64,000 nucleotides of DNA from Streptomyces blattellae. Its GTDB lineage: Bacteria; Actinomycetota; Actinomycetes; Streptomycetales; Streptomycetaceae. How positions within the stretch are numbered: position 1 is the first letter of the stretch; each line of letters starts with the position of its first letter. Made by a program: the position numbers and the translations under genes. The stretch covers positions 90,676 through 154,675 of the forward strand of contig NZ_WJBG01000130.1 of assembly GCF_009709555.1 (NCBI RefSeq), given 5' to 3'. A model generated the notes under the pieces. The model was not told the origin of the DNA and searched no databases. It saw only the letters and a list, made by a program, of their open reading frames with translations. Positions 36,085 through 44,230 of the stretch are shown piece by piece.

Positions 36085-36205
36085 GGGCCGATGGTCCCTC
36101 ACGAAGGACCGGCAGGCCGTTCGCATCCCCGTGGGCGCCGTGCGCGGCCATGCCGATCAGGGCCGAACGTCCCGTGCTCGGCCACGAGTTGGTCCCGGTC
36201 GGCCC
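36085..36205. promoter_or_regulatory. Three DevR/OsdR-like sites in a divergent promoter region
   Basis: GGGCCGATGGTCCC at 36085-36098, GGGCCGAACGTCCC at 36160-36173 and GTCCCGGTCGGCCC at 36192-36205, between the Acg-like gene (leftward) and the Rv1733c-like gene (rightward). Two other known DosR-regulon families thus share one control region. Confidence 0.65.
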
Positions 36206-36291
36206 TTTCACTGCGTCTGATCGGCCCATGCCACCGCAGCGCTCCGGCTGTCACCTTCAATGCAACGACGAAGACGAGGAGGTGCGGACCG

Positions 36292-36873
36292 ATGGACGGC
36301 GGCACAGGCACGAAGACGCGGTTGTGGCGGTGGCGCAGCAACCCGTTGCGGCGGCGCGACGACATCGTCGAGGCCTGGATCGTATTGATCGTCTGGGCGG
36401 TCGTCCTGGTGGGCGGCACGCTCATCGGCCTCGTGACGGCTCACGCCGCCGACGAGGTGTTCGACCGGCAGCGCGAAGAACGGCACGCTGCGCGCGGTGT
36501 GCTCGTCGCCGACGTCCCGGCCCCCGCGGTCTGGGCCGACCCGGCGAGTGGGCGTGCCCTGGCGAAGATCCGCTGGACGACCCCGGACGGCCGGACACAG
36601 ACCGGCAAGACCCTCGTGTCCACCGGGCAGAAGGCCGGCGCCGAGGTCGTGGTCTGGCTGGACAGCCACGGCGATCTCGTCCCCGAGCCGCCCGGCGCCA
36701 CGGCGGCGGCCGTCGAAGCGGGCATCCTGGGCACGGCCGGAGCGCTCGGTCTCGCCGGCGCGGCGTTCGGCGCCGGAGCACTGGCCCGGTGGCGCCTCGA
36801 CCGGCGGCGCTACGACCGCTGGGGCCGGGAGTGGGACCTGGTGGGACCGCAGTGGGCGCACAAGACTGGTTGA
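36292..36873 (+). CDS. Rv1733c-like two-helix membrane protein
   Basis: A 193-residue protein like the mycobacterial dormancy antigen Rv1733c. The N-terminal basic segment (RWRSNPLRRRDDIVEAW) leads into TM1 (IVLIVWAVVLVGGTLIGLVT). An external domain of about 90 residues follows, including the characteristic AKIRWTTPDGRTQTGKTLVS and GAEVVVWLDSHGDLVPEP. TM2 (GILGTAGALGLAGAAFGAGA) and a basic tail with RRRYDRWGREWDLVGPQW complete it. Function is unknown. The start is ATG 36292 with GAGGAGGTGCGG upstream. Confidence 0.9.
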   Translation: MDGGTGTKTRLWRWRSNPLRRRDDIVEAWIVLIVWAVVLVGGTLIGLVTAHAADEVFDRQREERHAARGVLVADVPAPAVWADPASGRALAKIRWTTPDGRTQTGKTLVSTGQKAGAEVVVWLDSHGDLVPEPPGATAAAVEAGILGTAGALGLAGAAFGAGALARWRLDRRRYDRWGREWDLVGPQWAHKTG

Positions 36874-37061
36874 CGTCGGTGCGGGCCCGGTCGGTGGCCC
36901 CGGCGGGCTGCGCGTGCTCCTCGTCATGGGCCGTCGCCGCCCGCCGCCGACTCTTCCGAACCGGTGCCGCCCGCCGGCACGGCCACCCGGGCCTGTCCGG
37001 CGGATCATGCCGGCGTCGCGGGGTCTGGCACGCCCATCTGCGGCGTTGTCGTCGGTCGCCG

Positions 37062-37104
37062 ACTCCCCCACGCTCGGCTTCGCTCGCGCGGGGGGGGACC
37101 CCCA
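37062..37104. repeat. Dispersed Streptomyces-type GC hairpin repeat
   Basis: CTCCCCCACGCTCGG-CTTCGC-TCGCGCGGGGGGGACCCCC-type sequence that can fold on itself. Strings of this kind occur many times in Streptomyces intergenic DNA. The surrounding 36874-37455 stretch (582 bp) holds no intact gene; a leftward frame near 37330-37420 encodes one helix (AAVPAAVVGLALTLAVVYTR) that may be part of a lost membrane protein. Confidence 0.6.
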
Positions 37105-37455
37105 TCGCGTCGACTCCCTCCTCCGCCTTGCAGCTGGTCGCGGCGACGCCGTGGGCGAACGCTCGGCAAGGGCCTCCAGCGGCGCCACCCGTCCAGATGG
37201 CAGAAGGAGGTACGGCGTACGACGCCGGCGGCTCGCGCCTCTGTCCGCCCGAGGGTGAGCCGGCACCCCCCTGTCGCGGGGACCGCGCATGGTCCGTGCG
37301 GGCGCGACGGCGGGTCATGCGCGTGTAGACGACCGCGAGGGTGAGGGCCAGGCCGACGACCGCGGCAGGTACGGCCGCGACGCCCAGCCAGTCCCCGCCG
37401 TCCTCGGGCCGCCCTGCGGCCAACCGGAGGATCGCTGCTCACTCGCTCGGGGACA

Positions 37456-37640
37456 TGCGGGCCGGCGCAGAGGCATACGGCCCCGCCGTCGCGGTCCCAC
37501 TCCCCCTCGACGCATCCGCCTGCGGCGCGCTGCGGCTGAACCGGCGTACCGCCGAGGCCCTCAGCAACATCGCCCGGCATGCCGGGGCCCACCAGGCGGA
37601 CGTCGTCCTGCGAGTCGGTAACGCACTGGACGACAACGGC
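37456..37640 (+). pseudogene. Fragment of DevS/NarL-type sensor histidine kinase
   Basis: The frame from 37456 reads PAVAVPLPLDASACGALRLN and then RRTAEALSNIARHAGAHQAD and VVLRVGNALDD. This is the ATPase N-box region of HisKA_3-type kinases such as DevS/DosT (EALSNxxRHAxA). The GAF, dimerisation and G-box parts are missing on both sides. It is a broken relic, not a functional sensor. Confidence 0.6.
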
Positions 37641-37716
37641 CGAACGGCCATGGCACAACGCGTCCGACGCGCTTTCGTCAAGCCGTCAGACGGCGGCTCG
37701 GCCGGGGGCGGGCGCC

Positions 37717-38745
37717 TCACCGGCGGTGCAGCACGACCTTGAGGGCGCCCGTGTCGGGGCCGTGGGCGAAGACCTCGTAGGCGTCTCCCATCCGGTCGAG
37801 ACCGAAGGTGTGGGTGACCAGGTGGGAGACGGACAGGCGCCGGGATGTCACCAGGTCGAGCAGCCAGGGAGTGGAAGAGGCGTCGACCTGACCGGTGCTG
37901 ATCGTCACGTTCTTGCGCCACAGGGCCTCAAGATGCAGCGTGACCGGCTTGCCGTGCATGCCGATGTTGGCGATGAGCCCTCCTGAGCGCACCACGCGTG
38001 TGCACAGGACGAAGCTGTCCGGATCACCGGCGGCCTCGATGACGACATCGGCTCCAGGGCCCTCGGACACGTCGGCGATCAGCCGTCCGGGCAGTTCGGC
38101 GGCATCGGCGCCGAGGCGGGCGGCGGCTGCCAACCGGGATGGAGACAAGTCCACCGCGATGATCCTGCGGGGCGAGTAGATCCGCGCGGTGATGACGGCC
38201 GCGAGCCCCACGGGACCCGCGCCCACCACGACGACGGTGTCTCCTGGGCCGACACGTCCGTTGCGCACCCCGACCTCGTAAGCGGTGGGGAGAACTTCTG
38301 CAAGCAGAACCGCGTCGTCGAGGGGCAGGTTCGGGGGCCGTCGGTGGGTGGAGGTGTCGGCGAAGGGCACACGGACGAACTCGGCCTGTGTGCCGTTGAT
38401 CAGATTCCCGAGGATCCATCCTCCGCCCCCGCCGCACTGGCCGCCCATACCGGCCCGGCAGAACCGGCAGCGGCCACAGGCCGAGACGGACGACACGATC
38501 ACCTGATCCCCCGGGCGCACGGCATGCACCTCGCGGCCGACGTCCGTCACCTCGCCGACGGCCTCATGGCCGAGGACCGTTCCCGGTTTCACCTCGGGGA
38601 GGTCGCCGCGCAGAATGTGCAGGTCGCCGCCGCAGATGCTGGTCGCGTCGACTCGTACGATCGCGTCGGTCGCCTTCTCGATCGACGGGTCCCGGATCGT
38701 GTCCCAGGAGGTCTGCTGGGGGCCGTGGTAGACGAGTGCTTGCAT
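37717..38745 (-). CDS. Zinc-dependent alcohol dehydrogenase (MDR), dormancy type
   Basis: A 342-residue paralog of the enzyme at 33188-34258. Zinc regions: TSICGGDLHILRGDLPEVKP, GHEAVGEVTDVG and SVSACGRCRFCRAGMGGQC. NAD motif: VVVVGAGPVGLAAVITARIY. The C-terminus (DAYEVFAHGPDTGALKVVLH) is the same as in the paralog. The start is ATG 38745, eight bases after GGGAG; a GTG three codons earlier is possible. It lies 120 bp downstream of a USP gene in the same direction. No clear regulatory palindrome is seen directly upstream. Confidence 0.92.
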   Translation of the reverse strand: MQALVYHGPQQTSWDTIRDPSIEKATDAIVRVDATSICGGDLHILRGDLPEVKPGTVLGHEAVGEVTDVGREVHAVRPGDQVIVSSVSACGRCRFCRAGMGGQCGGGGGWILGNLINGTQAEFVRVPFADTSTHRRPPNLPLDDAVLLAEVLPTAYEVGVRNGRVGPGDTVVVVGAGPVGLAAVITARIYSPRRIIAVDLSPSRLAAAARLGADAAELPGRLIADVSEGPGADVVIEAAGDPDSFVLCTRVVRSGGLIANIGMHGKPVTLHLEALWRKNVTISTGQVDASSTPWLLDLVTSRRLSVSHLVTHTFGLDRMGDAYEVFAHGPDTGALKVVLHRR

Positions 38746-38865
38746 AGTGCCCACTCCCTCGCTGCTCCCCTCTCCACCGTCGCCTTGAAGGGAATTGAGG
38801 GCAACCGGGACCGTCGTGCTTCGTCAAGCTGCTCGGTCCGGCTCCGCCCACCGCGACACAGCGCG

Positions 38866-39741
38866 TCAGTCATGAGGGATGACGGCGACGGGGCAGCGCG
38901 CGTGATGGACGGCGGCTTGGGCCACTGGGCCCAGGTGGGGTGCCACGGGCGGACGGTGCCTGCGTCGGCCGACCACCAGCAGCCCGACACCCTCGGCCTC
39001 CTGTACGGCAGCCTTGGCGGGGCTTTCGAGCCTGACCACGTCGACCACCCGCACTCCGGGGAACTTCTCACGCCACGGGCGGAGGGCCTGGCTCAGATAC
39101 CTCTGGGCGTCCTTCGTGATCTCTTCGGTCACGTCGTGGTCGACTCCCCAGGGAACACGTGCGTGGATCGGCACGCTTCGGCCGTGGACGGCCCTGAGGG
39201 GCATGTTCCGCGCAGCAGCGGTGACGAACCCGAATTCGAGCAGTTCGTCGCACGGGTCGTGCAGTTTGAGCGCCACGAGTACGTCGCCTGCCGTCGGCGC
39301 GGCGGGCTGTGGCCCTGCTTCCTGCGTCTCGGCGCGTACGAGGACCACCGGGCGCGTGGCCCGTGCCACGACGGGCATGCTGATGTCGCCCATGAAGTAG
39401 CTCTCGACGGGCGTCAGCCCTCGCGAACCGAGCACGAGCATCTCGGACTCCGAAGCCGCTTGCAGCAGTGCCTCCTCAGCGTCCTCGGCGACCAGGTTGC
39501 CGACGACGGACAGGCCCGGGTGGCGCGTCTGGATCTCCGCCCGCGCATTGTGGACGATCCGCTTCGCCCAATAGTTCTGATCCACCTCCGAAGGGACGTT
39601 GGTCGGCTCCGGCACCAGCAGGGGCCACGCATGCAGCAGCCGCAGCGTGAGCTTGCGCCGCTCGGCCTCCTCGGCGGCCCAGTGGGCGGCGGCAAGGCTC
39701 TCGGGTGAACCGTCGAGGCCCACGGTGATCACTGGCTCCAT
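38866..39741 (-). CDS. Universal stress protein, tandem UspA domains
   Basis: A 291-residue USP. Domain 1: ITVGLDGSPESLAAAHWAAE and SEMLVLGSRGLTPVESYFMG. Domain 2: DVLVALKLHDPCDELLEFGF and VGLLVVGRRRHRPPVAPHLG. The second domain lacks the full nucleotide loop. The start is ATG 39741 (MEPVITVG). It is divergent from the DUF1918-HTH-PNPOx gene across 190 bp, which contains one degenerate regulatory site. Confidence 0.92.
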   Translation of the reverse strand: MEPVITVGLDGSPESLAAAHWAAEEAERRKLTLRLLHAWPLLVPEPTNVPSEVDQNYWAKRIVHNARAEIQTRHPGLSVVGNLVAEDAEEALLQAASESEMLVLGSRGLTPVESYFMGDISMPVVARATRPVVLVRAETQEAGPQPAAPTAGDVLVALKLHDPCDELLEFGFVTAAARNMPLRAVHGRSVPIHARVPWGVDHDVTEEITKDAQRYLSQALRPWREKFPGVRVVDVVRLESPAKAAVQEAEGVGLLVVGRRRHRPPVAPHLGPVAQAAVHHARCPVAVIPHD

Positions 39742-39853
39742 GGCGACCGCCTCCGTCTCGTACGAACCTGGAGCGAACCCGAACGACTCCTCTCGTCCAG
39801 ACTGCTCCGGTATGCCGCGTACGGCCTCTCCAAAATCGGGACGTACCGAATCA

Positions 39854-39867
39854 GGGCCTCTCATCCC
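39854..39867. promoter_or_regulatory. Degenerate DevR/OsdR-like site GGGCCTCTCATCCC
   Basis: One mismatch from GGGNCNNNNGNCCC, in the divergent region between the USP (leftward) and the HTH-PNPOx gene (rightward). Confidence 0.35.
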
Positions 39868-39931
39868 ATGCGGCGGCATGTCGTGCGTGGCAGGTTGGGT
39901 GCAGGGACCCTCTGAGGAAAGGGCGGCGACC

Positions 39932-40846
39932 ATGCAAGCTCACCTCGGCGACCAACTCGTCATCGAAAGCCCGGCCACCGGCGCCACCAGGCGCGACGGA
40001 GAGATCGTCGGACTCCACCATGCGGATGGCACACCCCCCTACGACGTGCGCTGGTCGGACACGGACGAGGTGACGCTGGTATTCCCCGGGCCCGACGCGC
40101 ATATCCGTCACATCGAGCCCGGGCCTGGGGCACCCGAGCCCGGCCGGCCGGGCTCGGGTGAGGCCGGTACCGTCTCCGACGCGAGCTCGCCGCACGGGCC
40201 GGCCAACCCCGGCGACATCGGGCGGCGCGTGGCCGCCGAGCGCAGGCGGCACGGGCTGAGCCGGACTGAGACCGCCCGACGCGCCCGCATGGCGCCGGAC
40301 TACCTGGCGTACCTGGAAGAGCAGCCGGCCGACCCGAGCGCAGCGAGCCTGATCAGACTGGCCGACGCGCTGGGCACCACCGCCGCGGCCCTGCGCGGGG
40401 GCGGCATCGAACTGCCACCCGGCCAGGGCCAAGCGCTCCTCCACCCTCGGCTGCGGGACCTGGGCCTCGCCGAATGCCGCGCGCGGCTTTCCACACACGG
40501 CGTGGGCCGCGTCGCGGTATCGACACCCGAGGGTCCGGCGGTCGTCCCGGTGAACTACGAGGTCGTCGACGACGCGATCGCCTTCCGGACCGCGCCCGAC
40601 TCCGTGCCTGCGGCGGCCGTAGGTGCGGAAGTCGCTTTCGAAGTCGATCACTTGGACGAGGCGATGAGCCAGGGCTGGAGCGTTCTCGCGGTCGGCCCCG
40701 CACGGGTCGTCACCGAGCCCGAGGCGGTGCGACGGCTGGTCGATCATGCGCACACCACGCCGTGGGCGGGGGGCGAGCGCGAGATGTGGGTGTCGATCCA
40801 GCCCCGGCGCCTCACGGGGCGCCGCATCAGTCCGACCGAACAATGA
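39932..40846 (+). CDS. DUF1918 - XRE HTH - PNPOx-fold three-domain regulator-like protein
   Basis: A 304-residue protein. Residues 1-60 are DUF1918 (GDQLVIESPATGATRRDGEI; GTPPYDVRWSDTDEVTLVFP). A Pro/Gly-rich linker follows. Residues about 92-150 form an XRE HTH (IGRRVAAERRRHGLSRTETA; RRARMAPDYLAYLEEQ). Residues about 172-300 form a split-barrel (ARLSTHGVGRVAVSTPEGPA; VVPVNYEVVDDAIAFRTAPD; SQGWSVLAVGPARVVTEPEA). The last two domains match the protein at 32495, so this is a paralog with an added nucleic-acid-binding-like SH3-type domain. It is probably a ligand-responsive DNA-binding protein; inference. The start is ATG 39932 with GAGGAAAGGGCGGCGACC. Confidence 0.88.
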   Translation: MQAHLGDQLVIESPATGATRRDGEIVGLHHADGTPPYDVRWSDTDEVTLVFPGPDAHIRHIEPGPGAPEPGRPGSGEAGTVSDASSPHGPANPGDIGRRVAAERRRHGLSRTETARRARMAPDYLAYLEEQPADPSAASLIRLADALGTTAAALRGGGIELPPGQGQALLHPRLRDLGLAECRARLSTHGVGRVAVSTPEGPAVVPVNYEVVDDAIAFRTAPDSVPAAAVGAEVAFEVDHLDEAMSQGWSVLAVGPARVVTEPEAVRRLVDHAHTTPWAGGEREMWVSIQPRRLTGRRISPTEQ

Positions 40847-40930
40847 CTGGCCTGCGGACCTGCCAGCCGCCGTCACCGCGCGTCTTCCGGTCCGGTCGGT
40901 GCGGCTGACTCGCCGGTGAATGGGCCTCAT

Positions 40931-41317
40931 GACCACGGGGAGCCGCTTGACGTGTTTCACGGCCGTGATCCGCGCGGCCTGCGCCAAGGTCGTGCCCGGG
41001 TGCACCGTGATGGCGGGGGTGCTCATGAGTTCCTTCGCGGTCGCCCCGCCCGTATTTGCGACATCGGACAGGTGCTGCCGCTCCTCGGAGAGGTTCATGT
41101 CTCGTTCGTGGAACTCCTCCTTGAGCAGCAGGTCGGCCTCGGAGACGACGCCGATGACACGTCCCTCGCCTTCCAGGACCGGCAGGGCGCTGACCTCCCA
41201 CTGGTCCATGGTCCGGGCGATTTCCTTCAACGGCGCGTCCCGCCCGACGGCCACCACCGTCAGGGTCATCACATCGCTCACGATGCGCGGAGTCTCAGGT
41301 ATCTCGCTGTGCTTCAT
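40931..41317 (-). pseudogene. CBS-domain protein cut off in its second CBS motif
   Basis: From ATG 41317 the frame encodes 129 normal residues: first CBS motif VSDVMTLTVVAVGRDAPLKE to SALPVLEGEGRVIGVVSEAD, then KELMSTPAITVHPGTTLAQA and KHVKRLPVV. At that point the expected GxLVGIVSRxDLL and a C-terminal BON domain are replaced by unrelated arginine-rich residues, and the frame then runs antisense through the neighbouring HTH gene. The intact family is about 220 residues. A deletion is the simplest explanation. Confidence 0.7.
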
Positions 41318-41461
41318 CACTGGCTCCCTCTCGCGGGCGGAGTTCCTCCCAGGGAGTCGAAGCCCCTGAGGGCTGGTCCGTATGTCGCGGTGGGCCCCGT
41401 GCGGTGCGACGGTGTTCATAGGCGCGGCTCTCAGTGGCCGAGAGGGAAGGCGGTGGGGACC

Positions 41462-42337
41462 ATGGATCTCCCGCTGGTCGTGGGCGTCGATGGATCGGAC
41501 TCCAGCCTGCAGGCGGTGGACTGGGCGGTGGACGAGGCGGCCCGCCATGGGCTTCACCTGCGCCTGGTCTATGCCTCCCGGTGGGAGCGTTACGAGGGCG
41601 CCCGCCCCTCCTTCGGCACCGATCGTCCCGCCGAAGAGGTCATGGCGGAGCACATCGTCGCGTCCAGCGCGGAACGCGCCAGGCTTCGCGATCCCGAGGT
41701 GAAGGTCTCGGGCGAGGTGTTCCCCGACGACGCCGTGTCCGCGCTGCTGCACGCGGGGCCTGAGGCATTCGCCCTGGTCACGGGCTCCCGTGGCCGTGGC
41801 GAACTCGCCGGGATGCTGCTGGGGTCGGTGAGCCTCACGGTGGCGGCTCGTGCTGTGTGCCCGGTCATCGTGGTCCGTGGCGCGGAGCAGAACCTGCGGG
41901 GCGCCTTCGGACGGGTGGTGGTCGGGGTCGGCGACTCGACAGAGGGCTCGGGCGCCGTACGCTTCGCCTTCGGCGAGGCCGGGGCACGCGGCTGTGCTGT
42001 CGAGGCCGTGCGGGCCTGGCGCGGTCCGGCCCATGAGCATGTGGACCACCCCCTGCTCGCCGACGACGCCGCGCGTGCCCACGAGGAACGGGCTTCGGTC
42101 AACCTCACGGACGCACTGCGGGGGGTCGTACGGGATCACCCCGACGTCGATGTACACCGCCGGCCGGTCGAAGGGCCCGCCCACAAGGTCCTCCTGGCCG
42201 CGTCCGCCCGCGCCGACCTGGTGATCGTCGGCGCCCCGCGGCGGCACGGGCACTTCGGTCTGCAGCTCGGCAGGGTCGCGCACGTCCTGCTGCACCACTC
42301 CGAGTGCCCGGTCGCCGTGGTCCCCCAGCGAGCCTGA
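41462..42337 (+). CDS. Universal stress protein, tandem UspA domains
   Basis: A 291-residue USP and close paralog of the truncated one at the window start. Domain 1: LPLVVGVDGSDSSLQAVDWA and LVTGSRGRGELAGMLLGSVS, with an intact G-rich ATP loop. Domain 2: RVVVGVGDSTEGSGAVRFAF and LVIVGAPRRHGHFGLQLGRV. The start is ATG 41462 with GGAAGGCGGTGGGGACC. It is the most complete nucleotide-binding pattern among the USPs here. Confidence 0.93.
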   Translation: MDLPLVVGVDGSDSSLQAVDWAVDEAARHGLHLRLVYASRWERYEGARPSFGTDRPAEEVMAEHIVASSAERARLRDPEVKVSGEVFPDDAVSALLHAGPEAFALVTGSRGRGELAGMLLGSVSLTVAARAVCPVIVVRGAEQNLRGAFGRVVVGVGDSTEGSGAVRFAFGEAGARGCAVEAVRAWRGPAHEHVDHPLLADDAARAHEERASVNLTDALRGVVRDHPDVDVHRRPVEGPAHKVLLAASARADLVIVGAPRRHGHFGLQLGRVAHVLLHHSECPVAVVPQRA

Positions 42338-42558
42338 GGTCCGGTGCCGGGCCCTGCGCCTGTTCGGTCTCGTGGAGGGAGGTGGAGGGCGGGGGAGGGA
42401 GAGGGAGTGACCGGGGGTACGGCGATTCGGCGCGCTGCGGCGTTGCCGTCCGTTTAGGCTCCGGGAGCAAGGCCCGGTCGGATGGCAGAAGCCGGGCCTC
42501 GGTCGCCTGGGCCGCCGCGCGGAACAGGGCCGTGGGGCGAGGCGAGCCGGAGACGTGC

Positions 42559-43437
42559 ATGGAGTGGTTGGTCTCGCTGGCCGGTGCCGGCCTGGTCATG
42601 GCCGCCCTGCGGGACTTGTTCCACACGCTCTGGCACCCGACCCGCCACGGTGGTCTGAGTCGCCTCGTCATGTCGGCGCTGTGGAGACTGGCCCGGCATC
42701 TGCGTGCGCGCGGGCGTGTGGTCGGGCTCGTCGGACCGCTCGCCATGGTGACGGTGGTCAGCCTGTGGGCGGGCACGATCATCATGGGCTGGGCCATCGT
42801 CTACTGGCCCCATATGCCGGCGGCGTTCAGCTTCGCGCTCGGTTCCAGGGCCGCGGAGCAGCCGGCGCTGCTCGACTCCCTCTACCTGTCACTCGTGACG
42901 GTCGCCACGCTGGGTTTGGGCGACATCTCGCCCGCCGAAGGCTGGCTCCGCCTGGTCTCGCCGCTGGAAGCCCTGGTCGGTTTCGCCCTCCTGACGGCCT
43001 CCGTCTCCTGGGTGCTGGAGATCTACCCGGCGCTGACTCGCAGAAGGGTCCTGGCGATCCGATTGGCGCTCATCCAACGCTCGGCCCCGACCGACGACCA
43101 GCTCGACTGCACCATGGGCGCGGTGCTGCTGGAGAGTCTGGCCGCCGAGGTGGCCCGCGTGCGGATCGACTTCACGCAGTACGCCGAGGCCTACTACTTC
43201 CATGACGGTGAGGACCATTCGTCCCTGGCGGCCACGATCGGCTACGCCGCCGACCTCGCCCAGCACGGACGAGCGGCCCGACAGCCCGATGTGCGATTGG
43301 CCGGCGATCTGCTCGCCGGCGCCCTGGAAGACCTCGCCGCCATCCTCGACGAGCGCTTTCTCCACACCGGCGGAACACCGACGCACGTCTTCGCCGCGTA
43401 CGCGGCCGACCACGGCCGAAGCCTCGCGCAGTCCTGA
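42559..43437 (+). CDS. Two-helix ion-channel-like membrane protein
   Basis: A 292-residue membrane protein. TM helices occur at the N-terminus (LVSLAGAGLVMAALRDLFHT), then VGLVGPLAMVTVVSLWAGTI, a pore-like segment SLYLSLVTVATLGLGDISPA and a last helix LRLVSPLEALVGFALLTASV. A cytoplasmic helical domain of about 130 residues follows. The pore loop has TLGLGD where potassium channels have TVGYGD, so the fold is Ion_trans_2-like but K+ selectivity is uncertain. The start is ATG 42559. It lies downstream of a USP in the same direction, with a 221-bp gap that shows nothing else. Confidence 0.8.
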   Translation: MEWLVSLAGAGLVMAALRDLFHTLWHPTRHGGLSRLVMSALWRLARHLRARGRVVGLVGPLAMVTVVSLWAGTIIMGWAIVYWPHMPAAFSFALGSRAAEQPALLDSLYLSLVTVATLGLGDISPAEGWLRLVSPLEALVGFALLTASVSWVLEIYPALTRRRVLAIRLALIQRSAPTDDQLDCTMGAVLLESLAAEVARVRIDFTQYAEAYYFHDGEDHSSLAATIGYAADLAQHGRAARQPDVRLAGDLLAGALEDLAAILDERFLHTGGTPTHVFAAYAADHGRSLAQS

Positions 43438-43544
43438 CGGCGGCTGCTCCGATGCCGTGCCGGGGCACCCTCAGTCACCCGACAGCAGCCCGGTCCCCAT
43501 CCTGCGGGACGGCGGTCATGGCGTTGCCACCCGTAACGCGGTGA

Positions 43545-43721
43545 CCTTGCGATCGCCCCGGTGGGGCACGTGTCGACGCAGCCGACGCACGCGACGCGGT
43601 CCTTGCCCACGTCCAGGGCGCGGAACACGTTGATCGAGGTGAAGTCGTTGCTGGTCGCCGAGCCTTCCCCTCCCCGGAGTTGCAGCCGGTGGCCCACCGG
43701 GCACCGGAGTTCGGCAGCCAC
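43545..43721 (-). pseudogene. Possible ferredoxin remnant
   Basis: A leftward frame from ATG 43721 ends with VGKDRVACVGCVDTCPTGAI, resembling the second half of a [4Fe-4S] ferredoxin. One of the four expected cysteines is missing (C-x2-C-x3-CP instead of C-x2-C-x2-C-x3-CP). The preceding part is not recognisable. Low confidence. Confidence 0.35.
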
Positions 43722-43799
43722 ATCACGCAGCCCTGCCGACGGGCGGACATGCTTCTATCAGCGACCTTCCGGTGCCGCCAGGACCGGTGGCAGCACCCC

Positions 43800-44215
43800 C
43801 GCACCGTGCAGCCGGCCGACGCTGTCGGGCACGCTTTCCCCTTCGTCCTGGTCACCGGCCTCCTCGCCGTGTACGCCGGGGCGGCAGACCTCCTCCTGCA
43901 TGACAGGCCCGGCCGAGCCCTGCCGGCCGGCCCCCTGCTCGCTCGCACCATGGCGGACCCTGCACACGGCCGCCACGGTGCGACTGGCTTCGCTCTACGC
44001 CGTGGCCTTCGGCGGGTTCGTCGCCTCCAGCGTCTGCCTGCCCACCCACCTCACGAGCGCCGCCGCCCTGCGCACCGCGGGCTTCGTCGTCCTGGCCGTC
44101 ATGTCCTGGGCGCCGTCTACGGAGCCGCGGACGATTGCACATGGGGACATGTGCTGCTGGCGGCCACCACGGCCGCCACCACGGCGTTCACCGCAACGAC
44201 CGTGCGGCAGTCAAG
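43800..44215 (+). pseudogene. Remnant of NarK-type nitrate/nitrite transporter
   Basis: Rightward fragments in shifting frames match the middle of NarK-family MFS transporters: ADLLLHDRPGRALPAGPLLA, then RLASLYAVAFGGFVASSVCL followed by PTHLTSAAALRTAGFVVLAV. A last helix-like piece, GHVLLAATTAATTAFTATTV, lies in yet another frame. The N- and C-terminal thirds are gone. S. coelicolor has narK2 next to a nar operon in its dormancy island, so this may be what remains of such a nitrate-respiration locus. Confidence 0.6.
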
Positions 44216-44230
44216 ACCGCTGAGCCGATG

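Noticed and set aside
37062..37104. Intrinsic terminator
   Set aside because: No gene ends close to it in a fitting orientation, and the string matches a dispersed repeat type known from Streptomyces, so it is listed as a repeat.
39851..41314. Long continuation of the CBS-protein frame through the HTH-PNPOx gene
   Set aside because: After KRLPVV the residues lose all CBS character and run antisense to a convincing gene, so I treat the CBS gene as truncated.
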